NCBI RefSeq assembly: GCF_947495735.1
Contig: NZ_CANMAA010000010.1
Span: 1 to 64,000 of the forward strand
Direction of reading: 5' to 3'
Length of the DNA: 64,000 nt
Origin: an uncultured Pseudokineococcus sp.
GTDB lineage: Bacteria; Actinomycetota; Actinomycetes; Actinomycetales; Quadrisphaeraceae
A model generated the notes under the pieces. That model saw only the letters and a list, made by a program, of their open reading frames with translations. It was not told the DNA's origin and did not search any database. Below, piece by piece: positions 45,018 to 52,324 of this stretch. Made by a program: the position numbers and the translations under genes. Position 1 is the first letter of the stretch; each line of letters opens with the position of its first letter.

Positions 45018-46148
45018 TCAGGTCCAGTACAGCAGCCGGGCGGCGGGCAGCCGCTCGGCCAGGGCCCGCTCGAACCACGTCCGCATCTCCGCCATGAGCG
45101 GCGCCGGGTAGACGTGCTTGACGGCGCCGTACCTGCCCCGCTTCTGCCGCCGGGCGTCCTCGTCCATCTCCAGGGCGGAGCGTGGGTACCAGCCCTGGAG
45201 CACCTCCTTGCTCCTCGGCGTGAACCGGTGCGTGATCAGCTCGGTGGTCAGGTCGAGGCCCGGGACGTCCCGCGTGGCCGCGGCGACGTCGTCGAGCAGG
45301 GCGCCGTACTGCTCGCGCCAGCCCTCCACGGGCATGATCGGCGCGACCGTCAGCCCCACGGGGTAGCCGGCGAGCGCCAGCCGGCGCAGCGCGCCGACGC
45401 GCTCGGGCATGCGCGCCGTCCCGCCCTCGAAGCGCTGGACGCCGAGCGCGTTGACCGACAGGCGCACCCGCGTGCGGCCGTGGTGCGGGAGGTCGAGCAG
45501 GGGCTCGACGTCGTCGAACTTGGTGGTGAACCGCATCTGCACCGGGCCGCCGAAGTCCGTGGTCCCCACGTGCGAGATCGCCCGGGAGAGCGAGCCGGTC
45601 ACGTGCTCGAGGGCGAGCGGGTCGGTGTAGCAGGAGGTCTCGAAGGTCGTGCCCTCGGCGCGGCGGCCGTCGCTCACGCTCGTCACGGTGCCGGCGCCGA
45701 CCAGCGGCGCGACGCCGTCGAGGACCTCCTCGAGGTTGGCGTAGACCCGGGTGATGGGCGGGCCCCCGAGCGAGCCCGCCAGGTAGCAGTACTGGCAGTG
45801 CGCGGGGCAGCCCTCCGCCAGGTCGACGCGCCAGTCCGCGCTGGGCGGGATCGGCTGGGGCCGCCGCTTGCTCGGCGGGGCGACGACGACCGCGAGCGTC
45901 TGCTTGGCCAGGGCGTAGGTGGCCCGCTCGTCCTCGCCGCGCAGCGGCGGCAGCCGGTCGCCCGGCAGGAGCTGGATGTCCTCGACGCCGGCGGCCTCGA
46001 CCCGCTGGAGGATGCGCCGCCCGTGCGGCAGCTCCGCCGCCGAGCGCGTCACCAGCACCCGCTTCGGCACCCAGCGCCGCGGGGCGCGGCTCGTCGCGGA
46101 CCCCTGGACGTCCCCCGCCGGGGGGCTGCCGAGCGCCGTCGTCGTCAC
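45018..46148 (-). CDS. Spore-photoproduct-lyase family radical SAM protein
   Basis: The protein has 376 residues. The radical SAM cluster motif is CPAHCQYC (Cys114, Cys118, Cys121), spaced as in SplB. A cysteine (Cys173 in TSCYTDPLALEHVTGSL) sits where B. subtilis SplB has its hydrogen-donor Cys141, so catalysis looks possible. The family reverses the UV-induced thymine lesion of spore DNA without light. No sporulation gene is in the window; in actinomycetes the substrate may differ. The start is GTG 46148. It stands alone between two minus-strand genes. Confidence 0.88.
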   Translation of the reverse strand: MTTTALGSPPAGDVQGSATSRAPRRWVPKRVLVTRSAAELPHGRRILQRVEAAGVEDIQLLPGDRLPPLRGEDERATYALAKQTLAVVVAPPSKRRPQPIPPSADWRVDLAEGCPAHCQYCYLAGSLGGPPITRVYANLEEVLDGVAPLVGAGTVTSVSDGRRAEGTTFETSCYTDPLALEHVTGSLSRAISHVGTTDFGGPVQMRFTTKFDDVEPLLDLPHHGRTRVRLSVNALGVQRFEGGTARMPERVGALRRLALAGYPVGLTVAPIMPVEGWREQYGALLDDVAAATRDVPGLDLTTELITHRFTPRSKEVLQGWYPRSALEMDEDARRQKRGRYGAVKHVYPAPLMAEMRTWFERALAERLPAARLLYWT

Positions 46149-46224
46149 ACCGGGGCAACACCGGGCGAACTGCTCGCCTTCCGCGCGGCAGCCGCCGCGC
46201 CGGGCCGGCGCATGCGCGCCAGCC

Positions 46225-46264
46225 GACCTGCAGGAGTCCCGGTCACGGCGAGTCGTCGCAGGTC
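46225..46264. repeat. 40-bp palindromic repeat, copy A
   Basis: GACCTGC and GCAGGTC form the ends of a 40-base element with 31 of 40 positions shared with copy B (48785-48824). Its last 17 bases also recur inverted at 1160-1176. Like copy B, it lies between two minus-strand genes, after a stop and before a start. Confidence 0.65.
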
Positions 46265-46326
46265 AGCGCCCGGCAGCCGGCCCCGCCGAGCACGTTCGCA
46301 GGTCGCCCGGCGAGGACCCGGTCCGC

Positions 46327-46722
46327 TCAGCCCTCGCCGGCGGCGGCCTCGCGCTCGACGTCCTGCACGGTGCGCGACAGCAGGCAGAGCTCGTTGCCCT
46401 CGGGATCCGCGAGGACGACCCAGGAGACGTCCTCGTCCTGGCCGACGTCGACGCGCCGCGCGCCGAGGGCCTCCAGGCGCGCGAGCTCCGCCGCGGTGCT
46501 CGTGCCGTCGGCGCGCAGGTCCAGGTGCAGGCGGTTCTTCGTCGTCTTCGCCTCGGGCACGCGCAGGACGTCGATCGTCGGCCCGGAGCCGTCGGCGGCG
46601 CCGATGCTCACGATCGTCTCGTCCGCGTCGACCACCTCCCACCCGAGGACGGCGCACCAGAACTCGGCGACGGGGCGGGGCTCGACGGCGTCGATCGCGA
46701 GGACGGCGAAGCGGCTGGTCAT
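46327..46722 (-). CDS. VOC-family (glyoxalase-like) protein
   Basis: This 131-residue two-module VOC protein has RFAVLAIDAVEPRPVAEFWCAVLGWEVVDAD at the start and KNRLHLDLRAD, followed by VVLADPEGNELCLLS, in the second half. These folds bind a metal using His/Glu residues, for example in glyoxalase or antibiotic-binding proteins; the role here is unknown. ATG 46722 is chosen; upstream frame is Pro/Ser-rich and unconserved. It diverges from the gene at 46799. Confidence 0.85.
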   Translation of the reverse strand: MTSRFAVLAIDAVEPRPVAEFWCAVLGWEVVDADETIVSIGAADGSGPTIDVLRVPEAKTTKNRLHLDLRADGTSTAAELARLEALGARRVDVGQDEDVSWVVLADPEGNELCLLSRTVQDVEREAAAGEG

Positions 46723-46798
46723 CCGGGCATGATGGCGCTCCCGGGCGCCGTCCGCGCCCGGCGGACGGCACGGCGAGGCACCGACGACGGAGGCCGGC

Positions 46799-47275
46799 AT
46801 GAGCGACGACGCACCCCGCGAGGCGCAGGCGACCGAGGACCCGCTGCTCAGCGCGCCGCCCACGCCCGCGCCGCTCGTCGGCACCTGGGTCGTGCGCGGC
46901 GAGGTCCTGGGCGAGGACGGCGAGGGCGTCGTCGCGGACGTGGCGGGCCGGGGCACCTACCGGTGGCTGGGGCCGACCGTCGTGCACGAGCTCGACGTCG
47001 AGGTGGGCGGCCGGCGCCGCCTCGCGCTCGAGGTGGTGGAGCCCTTCGACGCCGCGCGCGGCGCCTTCCCCACCCGCGCCCACGACGACGAGGGCGGCGT
47101 CCGGGCGGGCACCGCCGCCGTCGACCCCCACGGGGTCTGGACCTTCCGCGACGGCGACGGCGCGACCACCGTGCGCCCGTCCGAGGACGGGTCCGCGATG
47201 ACGTCGGAGCGCGTGCGGCGGACCGCCTCCGGCGACGTCCCCGCGGTGCGGCTGACCTGGCGACGCCTGAGCTGA
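46799..47275 (+). CDS. Lipocalin-like protein of unknown function
   Basis: The protein has 158 residues. PLVGTWVVRGEVL, GRGTYRWLGPTVVHELDVEVGG and DGDGATTVRPSEDGSAMTSERVRR resemble DUF1579-type beta-barrels, though by eye only. There is no signal peptide. ATG 46799 is the natural start. No function is proposed. Confidence 0.65.
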   Translation: MSDDAPREAQATEDPLLSAPPTPAPLVGTWVVRGEVLGEDGEGVVADVAGRGTYRWLGPTVVHELDVEVGGRRRLALEVVEPFDAARGAFPTRAHDDEGGVRAGTAAVDPHGVWTFRDGDGATTVRPSEDGSAMTSERVRRTASGDVPAVRLTWRRLS

Positions 47276-47287
47276 GGCCCCGCCCTG

Positions 47288-47332
47288 CGGACGCCCGACC
47301 TCCGGACGCCCGACCTCCGGACGCCCGACGTC
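47288..47332. repeat. 15-bp tandem repeat, three copies
   Basis: cggacgcccgacctc is present twice exactly (47288-47302, 47303-47317) and once with one change (47318-47332). It lies in the gap between the convergent genes ending at 47275 and 47369. Confidence 0.9.
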
Positions 47333-47368
47333 CGAGGACGCCCTGCCGCCGTGACCGCCCGGCCGGCG

Positions 47369-47989
47369 TCAGCCCGCGAGCCCCGCCAGCAGCGAGGCCG
47401 CGAGGAGCGCCATCACCACGGCGATGGCGCCGTCGAGCACCCGCCAGGCACCGGGGCGGGCGAACAGCGGCCGCAGCAGGCGGGCGCCGAAGCCCAGGGC
47501 GCTGAACCACAGGACGCTCGCGGCCACGGCCCCCGCGCCGAACGCCCACCGCGCCTCCCCCTGTCCCGCGGCGACCGACCCGAGCAGCACCACCGTGTCG
47601 AGGTAGACGTGCGGGTTGAGCCACGTCAGCGCGAGCGCGGTGACGAGCGCGCCGCGGCGGGACCCGCGCGCCGGGGCCGCGGACTCCTCCAGCGCGTCCC
47701 CGCCCGGGCGCAGCGCCCGACGCGCGGCCACCACCGCGTACCCGAGGAGGAACGCCGCCCCGCCGACGCGGACGGCGACGAGCAGCTCCGGCGCCTGCTG
47801 GACGAGCGCCCCCACGCCCGCGACGCCGGCCGCGATGAGCACCGCGTCGGAGGCGGTGCAGACCGCCACGACGGCGCCGACGTGCTCGCCGCGCAGGCCC
47901 TGGCGCAGGACGAAGGCGTTCTGGGAGCCGATGGCCACGATGAGCGAGAGGCCCAGGCCGAGACCGGACAGCGCGGCGAGGAGGTCCAC
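47369..47989 (-). CDS. LysE/ArgO-family amino-acid exporter
   Basis: The protein has 206 residues with six membrane helices. The family motif [22 protein letters not shown] is near the N-terminus, and [21 protein letters not shown] is the second signature (the LNPH/YLDT block of LysE and ArgO). It probably exports lysine or arginine. The start is GTG 47989; a TAGCGT -10 box (48003-47998) ends 8 bases upstream with no ribosome site, so translation is likely leaderless. No LysG-type regulator is adjacent. Confidence 0.9.
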   Translation of the reverse strand: MDLLAALSGLGLGLSLIVAIGSQNAFVLRQGLRGEHVGAVVAVCTASDAVLIAAGVAGVGALVQQAPELLVAVRVGGAAFLLGYAVVAARRALRPGGDALEESAAPARGSRRGALVTALALTWLNPHVYLDTVVLLGSVAAGQGEARWAFGAGAVAASVLWFSALGFGARLLRPLFARPGAWRVLDGAIAVVMALLAASLLAGLAG

Positions 47990-48104
47990 ACCACGGGACG
48001 CTAGGGCCGGCCCGGACCGGGTGGGCACGCCCCCGGACGCGCAGGCCGGGGCGCCCCCGCGCTGCGCCGGCGCCGTGCCGGGCCTCGCAGCCCCGCGCCC
48101 CCGC

Positions 48105-48710
48105 TCAGACCGGCGGCTGCGGGTCGTACTGGATGCCGCGGCGGACCTCCCGGGCCCGCTCCACCCCGGCCAGTCGCGCGACGAGGTGCAGCGCCATGTC
48201 GATGCCCGCGGAGACGCCCGCGGAGGTGATGACGTCGCCGTCGTCCACGAAGCGGTCGTCGGGGCGCACGTCGACGGTCGGGTCGAGCGCCCGCAGCTCG
48301 TCCACGGCGCCCCAGTGGGTCGTCGCAGGTCGTCCGCCCAGCAGCCCCGCCGCCGCGTAGACGAGGGAGCCGGTGCACACGCTCGTCATCAGGGGGACGA
48401 CCGCCCGCTGCGCGCGGACCCAGGCGAGGTGGTCCTCGTCGACGGCGAGGGTGCGCGTGCCCCGGCCGCCCGGGTGCAGCAGGACCTCCAGCGGCGGGCA
48501 GTCCTCGCGGGAGACGTGCGCGCCCAGCACCATCTGCTTCGCCGCGGTCACGGGGGCGCCGTCGCGCGAGAGGAGCACTGCGCGCCACCCGTCCTCGGGG
48601 TGCCGCTGGGTCCACCACGCCAGCACCTCCCACGGGCCGACGGCGTCGAGCTCCTCGACGCCGTCGAAGAGCAGGATGCCGAGGGTCCGCGCCGCGCCGG
48701 GGGTCTCCAC
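48105..48710 (-). CDS. DJ-1/PfpI-family protein, isonitrile-hydratase-like
   Basis: This 201-residue protein has the class I glutamine-amidotransferase-like fold. [21 protein letters not shown] opens the fold, the nucleophile elbow is [25 protein letters not shown], and [17 protein letters not shown] follows. This pattern occurs in isonitrile hydratases and in the sensor half of AraC-type regulators. There is no DNA-binding domain here. The start at GTG 48710 is preferred because a longer version would translate repeat copy B. Confidence 0.85.
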   Translation of the reverse strand: METPGAARTLGILLFDGVEELDAVGPWEVLAWWTQRHPEDGWRAVLLSRDGAPVTAAKQMVLGAHVSREDCPPLEVLLHPGGRGTRTLAVDEDHLAWVRAQRAVVPLMTSVCTGSLVYAAAGLLGGRPATTHWGAVDELRALDPTVDVRPDDRFVDDGDVITSAGVSAGIDMALHLVARLAGVERAREVRRGIQYDPQPPV

Positions 48711-48784
48711 GGCAGCCGAGCCTGCCAGGACGGCGCCCCGCGCGGCAGCACCGGCCCTCCCCCTCCGCCCCGGCTGCGCCGGGC

Positions 48785-48824
48785 GACCTGCAGAGGTCCC
48801 CGTCACGCGACGTCACCGCAGGTC
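48785..48824. repeat. 40-bp palindromic repeat, copy B
   Basis: This element has the same ends (GACCTGC, GCAGGTC), length and core (GTCACG) as copy A at 46225-46264. It lies about 50 bases past the stop of the M23 gene and upstream of the DJ-1 gene, and may act as a terminator or protein-binding site. Confidence 0.65.
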
Positions 48825-48874
48825 AGGGGCCCACCCGCCCAGCACCCGCCGACCCCGCGCCGGTGCGCGTCGCC

Positions 48875-49441
48875 TCAGCGCGCGAGGTAGGGGAAGCCCC
48901 ACTGGATGCGGTTGCCCGCCGTGACGTTCGTGCGGCAGCGGAAGCTGGTGTTGATGCCGCTCTGGCGGACGTTGTCGAGGCGGACCTCGAAGTGCAGGTG
49001 CGCGCCGTAGGAGCGGCCGGTGTTGCCGACGTAGCCGATGACCTGGCCCTCCTTGACCGTCTGCCCCGGCTTCACGGCGAGCTTGCTCAGGTGGGCGTAG
49101 ATCGTGCGGTAGCGGGTGCCGTGGTGGATCCGGATGAAGATGCCGTAGCTGGCGGAGTCGGCGCGCCGGCCCGCGATGCTCACGACACCGCTGTCGGCGG
49201 CCCGCACCGGGGTGCCGGTCGGGGCGGCGATGTCGATGCCGCCGTGGGCCCTGCCGGAGGTGCAGTAGGCGCCGACGACCCCGGTGACGCGCCCGCTCGT
49301 CGGGACCACCATGGCGCCGGTCTCCGCCTGCGCAGGGGTGAGGGACACCGCCATGGCGACGACGAGGCCGGCCGCGACCGCGGCCAGTCGGCTCAGGCCG
49401 CGGCGCGGGCGGCGGGCGGTGCGGGTGGTGGCTGCGCTCAA
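48875..49441 (-). CDS. Secreted M23-family peptidase
   Basis: The protein has 188 residues. A signal peptide (basic RTARRPRRG then hydrophobic, ending TPAQA, about residue 40) precedes a lysostaphin-type zinc peptidase: GGIDIAAPTGTPVRAADSG carries the first His/Asp ligands, IYAHLSKL and GAHLHFEVRL the HxH motif. It cleaves peptidoglycan cross-links or peptide stems outside the cell. TTG 49441 is chosen because GAGGAG lies upstream and the signal then starts normally; a GTG at 49516 would add 25 polar residues. Confidence 0.88.
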   Translation of the reverse strand: MSAATTRTARRPRRGLSRLAAVAAGLVVAMAVSLTPAQAETGAMVVPTSGRVTGVVGAYCTSGRAHGGIDIAAPTGTPVRAADSGVVSIAGRRADSASYGIFIRIHHGTRYRTIYAHLSKLAVKPGQTVKEGQVIGYVGNTGRSYGAHLHFEVRLDNVRQSGINTSFRCRTNVTAGNRIQWGFPYLAR

Positions 49442-49652
49442 CGGGTGCTCCTCGGTGCTCCGGTCGGGTGAGGTCGCGCGCCGTCCGGTGCGTCGGCGCG
49501 CCTCGCTGCTCTCCACCCGTCATCGGCCCTCCGCCACCACCCCTTGAGCACCTGATCTCGGCGCGGTCACGGACGGGTTGCGGAAACATCACGACGAGTG
49601 ACGGCGCGGATCATCACACACAGGTCGCCCGAATGGGACGTCTCGTCGCCGA

Positions 49653-50510
49653 TCACCGGGAACGCATCAGCCGGCGACCGGGGCCGGACGACCGGGCGAG
49701 CACCCCCAGCAGCCGGGTCGAGGCCCCCGGGAGCGCCCGCTCGAGCAGCGCGGGCAGGCGCGCCGTCCAGCCGACGAGCAGCCGGGGGCGCCGCTGCTCG
49801 ACGGCGCGCAGCACCTGCTCGGCCACCTCGGCGGGCTCCATCCGCAGCATGCGCTGGAAGGCGTCGCGCCCGGCCGCCACGTCCTCGGCGGACAGCCCTG
49901 CGGCGGCGCGGGCGTCCTGCGCGATGCGCGTCCGCACGCCGCCGGGCATCACGCAGGTCACGCCGACGCCGTCGCCCCGCAGCTCGGCGCGCAGGGCCTC
50001 GGTGAAGCCGCGCACCCCGAACTTGCTCGTGGCGTAGGCGCTCTGGCCGGGAGGGGCGACGACGCCGAAGATGCTCGAGACCGTCACCAGGTGGGAGCCC
50101 GGCGACGCGCGCAGCGCGGGCAGCAGCGCCGAGACCACCTGCACGGTGGCGCGGAGGTTGACCTCCACGACCCACCAGAACTCCTCGAAGGTCAGCTGGC
50201 GGAACAGCCCGCCCAGGGCCACCCCGGCGTTGCTGACGACGAGCGTCACGCGCGGGTGGTCCGCCCGCACGGCCTCCAGCGCAGCGGCCGTCGCCTCCCG
50301 GTCGGCCAGGTCGACGACGTAGGTGCGCACCCCCAGGCCGGGGTGCTCGGCGCGGACGGCCGCGGCCACGGACTCGAGCCGGTCGGCGTCCCGGTCGAGC
50401 AGCGCCAGGGAGCTGCCGCGCGCGGCCAGCGCGCGGGCGAGCGCCTCGCCGATGCCGCCCGCGGCGCCGGTCACGACGGCGGTGCCGCCGGGGAAGGTGT
50501 ACGGGCGCAC
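49653..50510 (-). CDS. SDR-family NAD(P)-dependent oxidoreductase
   Basis: The protein has 285 residues. The cofactor motif is TGAAGGIGEA. NAG is in SNAGVALGG, the catalytic Ser in VTVSSIFG and Tyr/Lys in YATSKFG; the C-terminal half has the MPGGVRTRI block. This matches mycobacterial/actinobacterial SDRs that sit beside EthA-like monooxygenases, as here. The start is GTG 50510 with GAGGAGAA upstream. It lies 63 bases after the monooxygenase gene and is probably co-transcribed. Confidence 0.9.
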   Translation of the reverse strand: MRPYTFPGGTAVVTGAAGGIGEALARALAARGSSLALLDRDADRLESVAAAVRAEHPGLGVRTYVVDLADREATAAALEAVRADHPRVTLVVSNAGVALGGLFRQLTFEEFWWVVEVNLRATVQVVSALLPALRASPGSHLVTVSSIFGVVAPPGQSAYATSKFGVRGFTEALRAELRGDGVGVTCVMPGGVRTRIAQDARAAAGLSAEDVAAGRDAFQRMLRMEPAEVAEQVLRAVEQRRPRLLVGWTARLPALLERALPGASTRLLGVLARSSGPGRRLMRSR

Positions 50511-50573
50511 GGGTTCTCCTCGTGTCGGACGGCGGTGCCGGCGTCGACGCCGGCTGCGGGCATCCTCGCCGGG

Positions 50574-52139
50574 TCAGCCCTCCGGGCGTGCGGGAACGGC
50601 CTCGGCCCGTGCGGTGCGGCGCCGGGAGAAGCGCAGCCCGCCGTCGTCGACGGGCCCGCGACGCAGCAGGAGGAGGTCGCGCAGGTAGTCCTGGTGCAGG
50701 CGCCACGGCGCGCGGGGACCCTGGCGCGGCAGCAGGTGGACGCTGCGCAGCACGTACCCGGACTGCAGGTCGATGAGCGGGGCGAGCTCGTCGTCCGGCA
50801 CGTCGGGGCGCACGGGGGTCGCGGCGTCGGCGCCGACGGCGTCGAGGTGGCGCGCCAGCCTGACGACGAAGCGGGCGACGAGGTCGATCTTCAGCGTCCA
50901 GGACGCGTTCGTGTAGCCCAGCCCCAGGACGAGGTTCGGGACGCCGGAGAGCATCGCGCCCTTGTACGAGACGGTCCGGGCGAGGTCCACCTGCTCGCCG
51001 TCGACCGCCACGCGCATCCCGCCCGCGAGCAGCAGCTCCAGCCCCGTCGCGGTGACGACGACGTCGGCGTCCAGGTGCTCGCCGGAGGCGGTCCGCACCC
51101 CGGTCGCCGTGAGGGTCTCGATGCGGTCGGTGACCATCGACGCCGTCCCGGCGCGCAGCGCGGCGAACAGGTCGCCGCTGCGGGTGAAGGCCACCCGCTG
51201 GTCCCACGGGTCGTACCGCGGGGAGAAGTGGCGGTCGACGTCGAAGCCGGCCGGCACCTGGCGCTCGACGCCGCGGCGGACGAGGCGCCTGGTCGCCCCC
51301 GGGAACCGGCGGCTGAGCTGGTAGAAGGCCGAGGACGAGAGCACGTTCTTGGCCCGCACGAGCGACGCCGCGACGCGCGTGGGCACCGGGAGCCCCTGCA
51401 GGCGGCGGGCGAGCGCGTCCTGCGAGGACAGCGACACCACGTAGCTCGGCGACCGCTGGAGCATGACGACGTGCTCGGCGGTGCGGGCCAGCTCGGGCAC
51501 GAGGGTGATCGCCGTGGCGCCGCTGCCGACGACGACGACGCGCTTCCCGGTCAGGTCGAGGTCCTCCGGCCACAGCTGCGGGTGCACGAGCTCCCCGCCG
51601 AACTGCTCGGCGCCGGGCAGGTCGGGGGTGAAGCCGCGGTCGTAGCGGTAGTAGCCGGTGCAGACCAGCAGCAGCGCGCACGTCATCCGGGCGCTGCGCC
51701 CCGCGCGGCGCTCGCCGGGGAGCACCTCGACGTCGACGGTCCACCGGGCCGCCTCGCTCGACCAGTCCGCCGCCACGACGCGATGGCCGTGCCGGACGAG
51801 GCGGTCCACGCCCTCGGCGCGCGCCGTCTCCCGGACGTAGTCGCGGATCGCGTCCCCGCTCGCCAGCGCCGTCGTGCCCGTCCAGGGCCGGAAGGCGTAG
51901 CCGAGCGTGGCCATGTCGGAGTCGGAGCGGACGCCGGGGTAGCGGAACAGGTCCCACGTCCCGCCGATCGCCTCGCGAGCCTCGAGGACGGCGACCGAGC
52001 GGCCCGGCAGCTCGCGCCGCAGCCGGCTGGCCATGCCGACCCCGGACAGCCCCGCGCCGACGACGAGGACGTCCACGTCCACGTCCTCGGGCGCCCCGGC
52101 CCCGCCCGCCGCACCGCTGCTGCTGCCCGCTCCGACCAC
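50574..52139 (-). CDS. EthA-like flavin-containing (Baeyer-Villiger) monooxygenase
   Basis: The protein has 521 residues. The FAD motif is LVVGAGLSGVG (about 24-34), the block GGTWDLFRYPGVRSDSDM is diagnostic of the EthA-type class I Baeyer-Villiger enzymes, GGELVHPQLWPED sits in the fingerprint position, and the NADPH motif is VVVGSGATAIT. It oxidises ketones to esters or sulfides to sulfoxides. The partner SDR could supply the ketone by oxidising an alcohol. The start is given as the first ATG/GTG, and the first 18 residues are Ser/Gly-rich linker. Confidence 0.9.
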   Translation of the reverse strand: MVGAGSSSGAAGGAGAPEDVDVDVLVVGAGLSGVGMASRLRRELPGRSVAVLEAREAIGGTWDLFRYPGVRSDSDMATLGYAFRPWTGTTALASGDAIRDYVRETARAEGVDRLVRHGHRVVAADWSSEAARWTVDVEVLPGERRAGRSARMTCALLLVCTGYYRYDRGFTPDLPGAEQFGGELVHPQLWPEDLDLTGKRVVVVGSGATAITLVPELARTAEHVVMLQRSPSYVVSLSSQDALARRLQGLPVPTRVAASLVRAKNVLSSSAFYQLSRRFPGATRRLVRRGVERQVPAGFDVDRHFSPRYDPWDQRVAFTRSGDLFAALRAGTASMVTDRIETLTATGVRTASGEHLDADVVVTATGLELLLAGGMRVAVDGEQVDLARTVSYKGAMLSGVPNLVLGLGYTNASWTLKIDLVARFVVRLARHLDAVGADAATPVRPDVPDDELAPLIDLQSGYVLRSVHLLPRQGPRAPWRLHQDYLRDLLLLRRGPVDDGGLRFSRRRTARAEAVPARPEG

Positions 52140-52257
52140 CGGCCCACCCTGCGCCCGTCACCGCTGCGGCGCGCGCCGGTGGGTCTCGCCGTCGCCGCGG
52201 CCGCGGCGAGACGGGTGTTGACGCCCTGTTCGTCCCCGTGCTTCCCTCGTCGCGACG

Positions 52258-52273
52258 GTCGAAACTTTCCGAC
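52258..52273. promoter_or_regulatory. Candidate xylanase operator
   Basis: GTCGAAACTTTCCGAC is symmetric at 12 of 16 positions and close to the CGAAACTTTCG palindrome reported upstream of actinomycete xylanase genes. It ends 51 bases before the GH10 start codon, just upstream of a CATATT -10-like box (52284-52289). Confidence 0.55.
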
Positions 52274-52324
52274 AGGTCAGCCACATATTCGCAGCGCCGA
52301 CGCTGCGGCACAGGAGGAACCTCC

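Noticed and set aside
48711-48806. N-terminal extension of the DJ-1-family protein
   Set aside because: It would translate repeat copy B and is unconserved, low-complexity sequence.
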